NCBI RefSeq assembly: GCF_016342705.1
Contig: NZ_JAEINV010000007.1
Coordinates: 124,001 to 188,000 of the forward strand
DNA from: Lutibacter sp.
Lineage (GTDB): Bacteria; Bacteroidota; Bacteroidia; Flavobacteriales; Flavobacteriaceae
Length of the DNA: 64,000 bases
Direction of reading: 5' to 3'
In this document: positions 1-7,249 of the stretch, piece after piece
Layout: each line of letters begins with the position of its first letter
Numbering within the stretch: position 1 is the first letter of the stretch
Position numbers and translations under genes: made by a program
The notes under the pieces: model-generated
Databases searched by the model: none
What the model was told of the DNA's origin: nothing
Seen by the model: only the letters and a program-made list of their open reading frames with translations

Positions 1-1
1 A

Positions 2-205
2 ATTGATACTGCAAAACATAAAATTGAGTTTGCTATTAAAAACAGATTACCTAAAATTGTTTTTATTCACGGTGTTGGTGAAGGTGTTCTAAAAAGTGAA
101 TTGGAATTTTTATTTAAAAATTATAATCTTACTTCATACGCTGCTTCCTATAAAAAATATGGACTTGGAGCAACGGAAGTGTATATTTATCAGAATCCTA
201 AATAG
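2..205 (+). CDS. Smr-domain protein, C-terminal fragment (cut by window start)
   Basis: An open frame enters from the left edge and ends at TAG 203-205. The 67 visible residues contain FIHGVGEGVLKSEL, the H-G-x-G core of Smr domains, which are nucleic-acid-binding or nicking modules seen at the C-terminus of MutS2. The tail YGLGATEVYIYQN also fits the family's last strand. In Bacteroidota this tail is found on MutS2-like proteins and on DUF2027 proteins, and the N-terminal part needed to choose is outside the window. The gene ends immediately before the stop codon of the convergent lipoprotein gene. Confidence 0.75.
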   Translation: MDTAKHKIEFAIKNRLPKIVFIHGVGEGVLKSELEFLFKNYNLTSYAASYKKYGLGATEVYIYQNPK

Positions 206-706
206 TTATACTTTAATGGTGATAGAACCGTAAGGGAAAGTTTCAAAATACACTCTATCTGTACCATCAAAAAACAATAATTCACTTATAGAAATTTCAT
301 GTTTGTAACCAGTAATTGTGGTGCCTGTTAAAACTTGCGTAGTTTTAATTATAACTTTTCCACTGGTAGCAATTAACTCTTTTGTTACTTTGGGCTGTGT
401 AGGAGGAATGTTTTGACAAAAATAATCGGTGCCAAATTCACTATCTAATATTCTATAAGTAGCTTTAATAGAGGTTGTTGCTACTGAAGCACCAAGTGCT
501 ATAGTTTTTTCACCAACAGTAGTTCCTAAATGCGTTTTTACTAAAGATAGTGCTAACAATTCCGTTTTACCACTATTTGTTACATATAAAACATATTCTC
601 CGCAACTTGTAACGGTATCAGTAAACTCAAAAGAAGGAACATCAAAATCACCATCACTACAAGAATTTAGTGAGAAAATTAATAAAAGTGTTAGTATTTT
701 TTTCAT
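206..706 (-). CDS. Hypothetical SPII lipoprotein, 166 aa
   Basis: The protein starts with a short lipoprotein signal (MKKILTLLLIFSLNSCSDGD) with a lipobox ending at Cys16, so it should be anchored to a periplasmic or outer-membrane leaflet. The rest is polar and beta-rich with a Ser/Thr/Gly-rich middle. Two further cysteines are seen near residues 35 and 98. I recognise no domain. It is convergent with the Smr gene and divergent from the cysteine desulfurase gene, with its own TAttTTTG box at 724-731. No function is claimed. Confidence 0.7.
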   Translation of the reverse strand: MKKILTLLLIFSLNSCSDGDFDVPSFEFTDTVTSCGEYVLYVTNSGKTELLALSLVKTHLGTTVGEKTIALGASVATTSIKATYRILDSEFGTDYFCQNIPPTQPKVTKELIATSGKVIIKTTQVLTGTTITGYKHEISISELLFFDGTDRVYFETFPYGSITIKV

Positions 707-723
707 GTTAAATATTTATGAAG

Positions 724-731
724 CAAAAATA
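724..731 (-). promoter_or_regulatory. Bacteroidota -7 box for the lipoprotein gene
   Basis: The minus strand reads TATTTTTG, an exact match to TAnnTTTG, about 18 nt upstream of the ATG at 706. No clear -33 TTG is at the usual spacing. Confidence 0.5.
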
Positions 732-776
732 AATGTTTTCAACTATTAAGCACTAAATGAAACCATTTATTTTAGT

Positions 777-784
777 TATTTTTG
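777..784 (+). promoter_or_regulatory. -7 box placed almost on the start codon of the desulfurase gene
   Basis: TATTTTTG matches TAnnTTTG and ends only 4 nt before the GTG start at 789. If it is used, transcription would begin at or within a few bases of the start codon, giving a leaderless or nearly leaderless mRNA. Confidence 0.45.
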
Positions 785-788
785 TAAG

Positions 789-1925
789 GTGAAACAAGTA
801 TATTTAGATAACGCAGCAACTACACCAATGTTGCCCGAAGTAATTACGGTGGTAACCGAAGCAATGCATACTGTTTATGGAAATCCATCATCTATTCATC
901 AGATAGGAAGAACCTCAAAATCTTTAGTTGAAACAGCACGGAAAAACATTGCAAAACATTTTAATGTAACAGCTTCTGAAATAGTTTTTACTGCTGGAGG
1001 AAGTGAAGCCGATAACTTAATTTTAAGAAATGCAGTTATTAATTTAGGCGTTAAAACAATTATCACGTCAAAAGTTGAACACCATGCGGTGTTGCATACT
1101 ATTGAAAATTTAGCAAAAGAATTTCCAATAAAAGTTTTTTGGGTACAAGTAGATGAAACAGGATCTATTGATTTTGAACACTTAGAAACTTTATTAAAAC
1201 AAACCAATGAAAAAAAATTGGTGAGTTTAATGTATGTAAATAACGAAATTGGAAATATTTTAAATGTTAAAAAAGTTACTGATTTATGCAGTGAATATAA
1301 AGCATTATTTCATTCGGATGCAGTACAAGCAGTTGGGCATTTTAAATTTGATATTCAAAAAACACCGATAGATTTTTTTGTAGCGAGTGCACACAAGTTC
1401 CACGGACCTAAAGGAGTTGGATTTGCATATATAAAAAAAGGCGTTGGCATTTATCCAATTTTGCACGGAGGAGAGCAAGAAAGAGGCGCAAGAGCTGGTA
1501 CAGAAAATGTGCATAGTATTTTAGGAATGGAAAAAGCATTGCAAATTGCCTACTCAAATTTAGAAAAGGAATCAGTAGAAATACAAACGTTAAAAAGTTA
1601 TTTTATACAACAACTAAAAAATAATTTTGAAGGAATTAAATTTAATGGAACTTCTCAAAGTGAGCAAGATAGTAGTTACATTATTTTAAATGTTCAGTTT
1701 CCAAAAGAATATGCCATGTTACTTTTTAATTTAGATTTAAAAGGGATTGCAGTTTCAGGAGGTAGTGCTTGCCAAAGTGGAAGTAACAAGGGCTCACACG
1801 TATTAAATACAATTTTATCAGAAAAAGACGCAAAAAATACTTCAGTTCGGTTTTCGTTTAGCAAATTAAATACAATTGAAGAATTAGATTTTGTTATTAA
1901 TAATTTAAAAACACTTATACAATAA
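789..1925 (+). CDS. Cysteine desulfurase (NifS/IscS family)
   Basis: This 378-residue class V PLP aminotransferase removes sulfur from L-cysteine as a protein persulfide for Fe-S cluster or thio-modification pathways in the cytoplasm. The N-terminus YLDNAATTPMLPEV is typical. The PLP-binding lysine is K203 in ASAHKFHGPKG, and the persulfide cysteine is C328 in GGSACQSGS, on a short active-site loop. The length fits the family. The start is GTG at 789, supported because homologues begin a few residues before YLDNAATT. The stop overlaps the next ATG by one base (TAATG), suggesting coupling with manA. It could serve general Fe-S assembly or tRNA thiolation; the sequence alone does not decide. 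Confidence 0.93.
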   Translation: MKQVYLDNAATTPMLPEVITVVTEAMHTVYGNPSSIHQIGRTSKSLVETARKNIAKHFNVTASEIVFTAGGSEADNLILRNAVINLGVKTIITSKVEHHAVLHTIENLAKEFPIKVFWVQVDETGSIDFEHLETLLKQTNEKKLVSLMYVNNEIGNILNVKKVTDLCSEYKALFHSDAVQAVGHFKFDIQKTPIDFFVASAHKFHGPKGVGFAYIKKGVGIYPILHGGEQERGARAGTENVHSILGMEKALQIAYSNLEKESVEIQTLKSYFIQQLKNNFEGIKFNGTSQSEQDSSYIILNVQFPKEYAMLLFNLDLKGIAVSGGSACQSGSNKGSHVLNTILSEKDAKNTSVRFSFSKLNTIEELDFVINNLKTLIQ

Positions 1926-2893
1926 TGTTAAATTATCCATTAAAATTTGTCCCAATTTTAAAAGATAAAATTTGGGGAGGAAGTAAACTTGTAAAAAACT
2001 TACATAAAAAATCTGATTTAGAAGATATTGGGGAAAGCTGGGAAATTTCAGATGTTGAAGGCAATGTTTCCGTAGTACAAAATGGAAGTTTAAAAGGAAC
2101 CTCTCTAAGAGATTTACAAGCATCCTATAAAGCTGAATTCATTGGAAAAAACAATTATGCTAATTTTGGAAACAATTTTCCATTACTCATAAAGTTTATT
2201 GATGCAAAACAAGATTTATCGGTACAAGTACATCCAAATGATGCATTATCAAAACAACGTCATAATTCATTTGGAAAAACAGAAATGTGGTACATTCTGC
2301 AAGCTGATGCAGGGGCTAGGTTAATTTTAGGATTTAATGAAACAATCAATGCTGCTAAATATGTAAAGCTATTAGAAGATAAAAATATTATGTCAGTTTT
2401 AAATGGTGTACCTGTAAAAAAAGGGGATGCATTTTTTATTGAAACTGGAACTGTACACGCAATTGGTGCTGGTATTGTTTTGGCAGAAATCCAACAAACA
2501 AGCGATATTACCTATAGAATTTACGATTTTGATAGAGTTGATGATCAAGGAAATGAACGTGAATTACATACAGAATTGGCTGTTGATGCCTTAAATTTTA
2601 GTGATAAAATAGATACGGATAGAAACTATTCAAAAAGCAAAAACGTTTTAAATACGGTAGCTACGTGTCAATATTTCAAAACTAATTTTATTCCTATAAA
2701 AGGAACTGTAACATTAGATTATACAAAAACAGATTCTTTTGTAATATTTATGTGTGTGGAAGGAAGTGCTGAGATTTCAATTTTCGGGAATACTGAAACT
2801 ATCAGTTTTGGTGAAACGGTATTAATTCCTGCAACTGCTGAAAATGTACTAATTTCATCTGTTGGATGTGAATTGTTGGAAGTAACTGTTTAA
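1925..2893 (+). CDS. manA: Mannose-6-phosphate isomerase, class I (short form)
   Basis: This 322-residue zinc enzyme interconverts mannose 6-phosphate and fructose 6-phosphate in the cytosol, feeding mannose use or GDP-mannose synthesis. Cupin metal ligands are seen in QVHPNDALS, in GKTEMWYIL (Glu) and in IETGTVHAIGAG (His). The N-terminus KDKIWGGSKL and the segment EIQQTSDITYRIYDF are characteristic of the short Bacillus/Bacteroidota form. It is joined to the desulfurase gene by a TAATG overlap and overlaps the convergent murB stop by 4 bp. The GH92 mannosidase at 59031-61355 could supply mannose, but this link is inference. Confidence 0.92.
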   Translation: MLNYPLKFVPILKDKIWGGSKLVKNLHKKSDLEDIGESWEISDVEGNVSVVQNGSLKGTSLRDLQASYKAEFIGKNNYANFGNNFPLLIKFIDAKQDLSVQVHPNDALSKQRHNSFGKTEMWYILQADAGARLILGFNETINAAKYVKLLEDKNIMSVLNGVPVKKGDAFFIETGTVHAIGAGIVLAEIQQTSDITYRIYDFDRVDDQGNERELHTELAVDALNFSDKIDTDRNYSKSKNVLNTVATCQYFKTNFIPIKGTVTLDYTKTDSFVIFMCVEGSAEISIFGNTETISFGETVLIPATAENVLISSVGCELLEVTV

Positions 2894-3891
2894 ATAACGT
2901 TTACTTCAATTTCTAATTCAATAGCAAAATTTTGTAAAACTGTTTGCTGAATACGCTGGGCAAGATTATAAATTTCTTGTCCAGTTGCATTTTTATAGTT
3001 TACTAAAACAAGTGCTTGTTTTTCGTGTACCCCCGCATCTCCAAATCGTTTTCCTTTAAATCCACTTTGTTCAATTAACCAACCAGCCGGAATCTTAATT
3101 TCGTTTTCAGAAACTATATAATGTGGTATTTCTGGATATTTATTTTGAAGTTTTTTAAATGCATCAACAGTTATTACGGGATTTTTAAAAAAACTCCCAC
3201 TATTTCCAATCTCTTTAGGGTCAGGTAGTTTACTTTGTCTAATGGCTATAATAGCATCAGCTATTTCTTTTAATGTAGGAGCTACTTTATTTTTTAATTC
3301 TGTTTGAATAGCTCCATAAGAAATATTAATTTTATGTGAGTGCTTGGTAAGCTTAAAAGTCACTTTTGTAATAATATAGTTCCCTTTTAATTCATGTTTA
3401 AAAACAGAATTTCTATATCCAAAATTGCAGTCATCAGCATTAAAAACATGTGTTTTTCCAGTCGCAATTTCAAGAGCTTCTAATTGGTGAAAAGTATCTT
3501 TAATTTCCACACCATAAGCCCCAATATTTTGAATAGGAGAACTACCCACATTTCCAGGAATAAGCGATAAATTTTCTAAACCGCCGTAGTTTTTTGAAAT
3601 GCACCAAAGCACAAAATTGTGCCAGTTTTCTCCAGCTTCGGCAGTAACCAACACATAATTTTCATTTAAATCACTAGAAGTAATTCCTTTTAAATTAAGT
3701 TGAACAACAAGCTTTTCAACGTTTTTAGTTAACAACATATTACTTCCGCCACTCAATAAAAAAATGTCTTTTTCAGTAGATATAAGTTGTTTTAGTTCAC
3801 TTAAAGAATTTACGGTTACAAATTGCTTTGCAATAGCATCAATTCCAAAGGTATTATAAGGTTTTAAAGATATATTTTCTAAAATATTCAA
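2890..3891 (-). CDS. murB: UDP-N-acetylenolpyruvoylglucosamine reductase
   Basis: MurB is an FAD enzyme that reduces UDP-GlcNAc-enolpyruvate to UDP-MurNAc with NADPH in peptidoglycan synthesis. The FAD-binding segments LLSGGSNMLL and GNVGSSPIQNIGAYGVEI, the YRNSVFKH motif, the catalytic Ser in GNSGSFFKNPV and the C-terminal EQSGFKGKRFGDAGVHEKQA are all present. The 333-residue length and YRNSVFK insert match the type I (E. coli-like) form. The start is TTG at 3891, directly after the TAA of the upstream aminotransferase gene (TAATTG), so the two are one transcript. The N-terminus ENISLKPYNTFGI fits homologues. Confidence 0.94.
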   Translation of the reverse strand: MNILENISLKPYNTFGIDAIAKQFVTVNSLSELKQLISTEKDIFLLSGGSNMLLTKNVEKLVVQLNLKGITSSDLNENYVLVTAEAGENWHNFVLWCISKNYGGLENLSLIPGNVGSSPIQNIGAYGVEIKDTFHQLEALEIATGKTHVFNADDCNFGYRNSVFKHELKGNYIITKVTFKLTKHSHKINISYGAIQTELKNKVAPTLKEIADAIIAIRQSKLPDPKEIGNSGSFFKNPVITVDAFKKLQNKYPEIPHYIVSENEIKIPAGWLIEQSGFKGKRFGDAGVHEKQALVLVNYKNATGQEIYNLAQRIQQTVLQNFAIELEIEVNVI

Positions 3892-5085
3892 TTATAGAGA
3901 GTTATATTTAATTAAGGCTGCTTTTAATATGGCAACCGATTGAATAAGATCTGCTGTTTTTAATACATACGCAATTCTCACTTGATTTGTTCCAATTCCT
4001 GGTGTTGAATAAAATCCTGCTGCAGGAGCCACCATAACAGTTTGGTTATTTAGGTTGAAATCTTCTAAAAGCCATTGCGCAAATTTATCCGCATTATCCA
4101 CAGGTAATTCTGCAACACAATAAAAGGCACCTCTTGGGTTTGCAACTTTTACTCCTTCAATTTTAGACAATTCTTCAATAAGAAGATCTCTTCTTTTTTT
4201 GTATTCAACACTAACTTCATCAAAATAAGATTGTGGTGTTTCTAAAGCAGCTTCACTGGCAATTTGAGCATAGGTTGGAGGGCTTAATCGAGCTTGCGCA
4301 AATTTTAATGCAGTACTAATAACTTCTTTATTTTTAGATACAATACAACCAATTCTTGCACCACACATGCTATATCTTTTTGAAACAGAATCAATTACAA
4401 TAGCGTAATTGTCTAAGCCAAAATTATTAAGTACAGATTGGTGTTGCACATTATCATATACAAACTCTCTATATACTTCATCTGCAATTAAAAATAAGTC
4501 GTGTTTTTTAACAATCTCCGCTAATTTTTCAATTTCTTCTCTAGAATATAAATAACCTGTTGGATTGTTTGGATTACAAATTAAAATTGCCTTAGTTTTT
4601 GGTGTAATCAATTTTTCAAATTCACTAATTGGAGGCAATGCAAAATTATTTTCAATTTTTGAAATTACTGGTACAATGGTAACACTTGATGCTGTTGAAA
4701 AACCATTATAATTAGCATAAAATGGTTCTGGAATTATAATTTCATCTCCTGGATCAGTAATACTTCCAATAGCAAAAAGCAACGCTTCAGATCCACCTGT
4801 TGTAACTATTATATCTGTTGCTTGTACCTTAATATTATAAGTTTCGTAGTAGTTGGCAATTTTTTGTCTGTAAGTTTCAGAACCTTCAGAACGACTATAT
4901 TCTAAAACTTTTAAAGTATTATTTTTTACGGCATTTAAAGCAACTTCAGGTGTTTTAATGTCTGGTTGCCCAATATTTAAGTGAAAAACTTCAATTCCTC
5001 TCTTTTTAGCATTTTCAGCATATGGCACCAATTTTCTAATTGGTGATTCGGGCATATTTTTTCCTTTAATTGATATTGTTGGCAT
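3892..5085 (-). CDS. PLP-dependent aminotransferase, class I/II (AspC-like)
   Basis: This 397-residue fold-type I aminotransferase has the PLP lysine in DSVSKRYSMCGARIG, the N-P-N-N-P-T-G motif (ICNPNNPTGYLYS) and the Asp/Tyr pair in IADEVYREF. The C-terminal NQVRIAY carries the substrate-carboxylate arginine. These motifs fit the aspartate/aromatic aminotransferase group (subgroup I-gamma), but the amino acid substrate cannot be told from sequence. It is the first gene of the aminotransferase-murB pair. A weak -7-like CAATTTTG lies at 5114-5121 on the minus strand. Confidence 0.9.
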   Translation of the reverse strand: MPTISIKGKNMPESPIRKLVPYAENAKKRGIEVFHLNIGQPDIKTPEVALNAVKNNTLKVLEYSRSEGSETYRQKIANYYETYNIKVQATDIIVTTGGSEALLFAIGSITDPGDEIIIPEPFYANYNGFSTASSVTIVPVISKIENNFALPPISEFEKLITPKTKAILICNPNNPTGYLYSREEIEKLAEIVKKHDLFLIADEVYREFVYDNVQHQSVLNNFGLDNYAIVIDSVSKRYSMCGARIGCIVSKNKEVISTALKFAQARLSPPTYAQIASEAALETPQSYFDEVSVEYKKRRDLLIEELSKIEGVKVANPRGAFYCVAELPVDNADKFAQWLLEDFNLNNQTVMVAPAAGFYSTPGIGTNQVRIAYVLKTADLIQSVAILKAALIKYNSL

Positions 5086-5239
5086 TATTCAATTTTTATT
5101 AAAAATGATATAACAAAATTGCGAAATTTAATTTAAAAAGTGTAACTTTTTATCGATTTTTTAAAGGTTAAAATTTTCACAAAAGTTGTGCTAAGGTTGT
5201 ATGTTTTTGTACATTAACTAGTAATTAAATTTAAATAAA

Positions 5240-6586
5240 TTGATTAAGAAGCATTTACATTTTTTTATACTGATTTTTATTATTTGTAATGTTGCAGCTG
5301 TTTTTTCTCAGGGAAGCTACCAGTTTATAAATAGTACAAAAAAACAAACCGTTAAATTTAAACTATTAAGTAATTTAATTGTTTTTCCTATGGAGGTAAA
5401 TGGGAAAGATTTAAATTTTATATTAGATTCTGGTGTTGGAAGAACTATTTTGTTTAATATTAATTATAACGACTCTATTCCGCTTTTTAATACCCAAAAA
5501 ATAAAATTGCAAGGGCTTGGGAAGGACGATGCAGTGGAAGCTATTTTGTCGGATGAAAATGTGTTTAAACTTAAAAATATTGTAGGGAAAAATCAAAGTT
5601 TATTTGTAATTTTTGATGATAGTTTTGATTTATCTTCTAAAATGGGACTTACTATTCACGGGATTATAGGGTACGATATTTTAAAAGATTTTGTGGTAAC
5701 GGTAAATTATAGTTCAAAAATTTTAACTTTTTCTGACCCTAACAATTACGCTCAAAAAAAATGCAAAAAATGTGAAGTGTTACCAATTGAGTTTAATAGT
5801 TTAAAACCATATATAAATGTTGGAGTTAAGCTAGAGGCTAATCCTTCAAAAATAATTCCTGTTAAATTATTGGTAGATTCCGGAGGGAGTGATGCTATGT
5901 GGTTATTTGAAAATAGTGCAATTGATATTGTAGCGCCATCCAACTATTTTGAAGATTTTTTAGGAGAAGGGTTAAGTGGAGCTGTGCATGGTAAAAGGTC
6001 TATTATTGAAGCATTGGTAATTGGTAAATTTGAATTTGAAAAACCAACTGTTTCATTTCCGGATTCATTATCTGTTTTTCATGCGCGTAAATTTGAAGAT
6101 AGAAACGGAAGTTTAGGAGCTTCTGTTTTAAAAAGGTTTGAGGTAACTTTTAATTATCCAAAAAATGAAATTTACTTAAAAAAAGGAAGTGGATTTAAAG
6201 ATAAGTTCACTTATAATATGAGCGGTATTGAGCTTGCATATAATGGAAAAATATTAGTAAAAGAACAAGAATATAGTTCCATTGGATTTAAAGATAATTT
6301 AAACTCACCAGATAGAAACACTGTAACATTAGATTATAGGTATAAATACGATTTTAAGCCATCCTATAAAATTCATAAAATAACCATGGGTTCACCGGCC
6401 TATAAAGCTGGATTATTAAAAGATGATATAATTGTGAAAATTAATGGAAAATATACCTACGGAATGCAGTTAGAAGAAATAGTTGGGTATTTTTACGAAA
6501 AAGAAAATAAGAAAATTACGGTAGTGATTGAACGGAACAATCAAGATTATACCTACAGTTTTAGATTAGAAAATGCTTTAAAATAA
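5240..6586 (+). CDS. Secreted retropepsin-like aspartyl protease with C-terminal PDZ domain
   Basis: The 448-residue protein starts with a signal peptide (FFILIFIICNVAAVFSQ). Two retropepsin-like lobes follow, each with an active-site D-S-G: FILDSGVGRT (D63) and LLVDSGGSDAM (D213), with LGASVLKRFEVTF at the end of lobe two. A PDZ domain occupies about residues 370-445 (GSPAYKAGLLKDDIIVKINGK). In-tandem single-chain pepsin-like pairs of this type are annotated aspartyl protease family in Bacteroidota, and the substrate is unknown. No ATG is near, so TTG at 5240 is the best start. A nested hairpin terminator follows directly. Confidence 0.85.
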   Translation: MIKKHLHFFILIFIICNVAAVFSQGSYQFINSTKKQTVKFKLLSNLIVFPMEVNGKDLNFILDSGVGRTILFNINYNDSIPLFNTQKIKLQGLGKDDAVEAILSDENVFKLKNIVGKNQSLFVIFDDSFDLSSKMGLTIHGIIGYDILKDFVVTVNYSSKILTFSDPNNYAQKKCKKCEVLPIEFNSLKPYINVGVKLEANPSKIIPVKLLVDSGGSDAMWLFENSAIDIVAPSNYFEDFLGEGLSGAVHGKRSIIEALVIGKFEFEKPTVSFPDSLSVFHARKFEDRNGSLGASVLKRFEVTFNYPKNEIYLKKGSGFKDKFTYNMSGIELAYNGKILVKEQEYSSIGFKDNLNSPDRNTVTLDYRYKYDFKPSYKIHKITMGSPAYKAGLLKDDIIVKINGKYTYGMQLEEIVGYFYEKENKKITVVIERNNQDYTYSFRLENALK

Positions 6587-6670
6587 AAAAAGCTGTCTAA
6601 AAAGTAACCTTTTCGTCAACCTGAACTTGATTCAGAATGACGGATTTTAATGCTTTTTAGACAGCCTTTT
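6587..6670. terminator. Bidirectional terminator built around a REP-like palindrome
   Basis: The outer stem pairs 6592-6604 (GCTGTCTAAAAAG) with 6653-6665, flanked by A-run and T-run for both directions. It lies between two convergent genes. Its loop holds a second, perfect nested palindrome at 6614-6642: CGTCA and CTGAA pair with TTCAG and TGACG around a 5-nt loop. The inner element is of the same family as the repeats near 14.7 kb. Confidence 0.75.
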
Positions 6671-6691
6671 GTTAATATTAAAAGTCTACTG

Positions 6692-7135
6692 TTATTTTGA
6701 AGAAACAGAAGATTTTTGTTTTACCACTTCAGATTCTGCTTTTAAAACTATTCCTTTAATTCTAAGCATTTTAGTTGCTTCAGTTGCGTTAGAATATACA
6801 GTTATTGTTTTTGAAAAACCACCTGCAGTATGTGTGTTGTATTTTACTTCAATTTCACCTGATGCACCTGGCATAATTGGCCCTTCTGGTTTTTTAGGTA
6901 CCGTACAACCGCAGCTAGATTGAATTCTATCAATTACTAAAGGTGATTTACCAACGTTTTTAAATTTAAAAACACGTAGGCCATCAGCATTTAATTCAAT
7001 AGTTCCATAATCAATTACATCCGCTTCAAATTCAAATGCAGGAGCATTTGGATCTACAGTTGCTGTTGTTTTTTCTTGAGCATTTATTGAAAGTGATACA
7101 AGTCCAATAAATAGTAATAATGCTATTTTTTTCAT
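6692..7135 (-). CDS. DUF1573 domain secreted protein
   Basis: The 147-residue protein has a signal peptide (MKKIALLLFIGLVSLSINAQ) and one DUF1573 domain at about residues 36-128, with the signature FKNVGKSPLVIDRIQSSCGCTVP and the closing strand KTITVYSNA. DUF1573 is an Ig-like beta-sandwich common in exported Bacteroidota proteins, and its role is unknown. The C-terminus is a Lys/Ser-rich tail. It ends at the shared terminator and is divergent from valS. Confidence 0.88.
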   Translation of the reverse strand: MKKIALLLFIGLVSLSINAQEKTTATVDPNAPAFEFEADVIDYGTIELNADGLRVFKFKNVGKSPLVIDRIQSSCGCTVPKKPEGPIMPGASGEIEVKYNTHTAGGFSKTITVYSNATEATKMLRIKGIVLKAESEVVKQKSSVSSK

Positions 7136-7191
7136 TTTTATAATCGTTTTAATAATGTAAAGTTAGTTCTTTTTTTAAGTTTTCAAAATAT

Positions 7192-7221
7192 TTTGTGTTA
7201 TCTCTTATAATTGTACATTTG
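7192..7221 (+). promoter_or_regulatory. Promoter of valS (decides the start codon)
   Basis: TTTG at 7192-7195 and TACATTTG at 7214-7221 are separated by 18 nt, an excellent Bacteroidota -33/-7 pair. The -7 box covers the codons of an in-frame TTG at 7211, so translation must begin downstream, at ATG 7250. Confidence 0.7.
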
Positions 7222-7249
7222 CAAAATCTATTACAAATATCAGACCAAA

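Noticed and set aside
5135-5151. Small perfect hairpin AAAAAGT/ACTTTTT upstream of the aspartyl-protease gene
   Set aside because: A short AT-rich stem is expected by chance in this DNA, and no transcript end needs it.
7211-7249. Extension of valS to the upstream TTG
   Set aside because: The promoter -7 box overlaps it and homologues start near [10 protein letters not shown].
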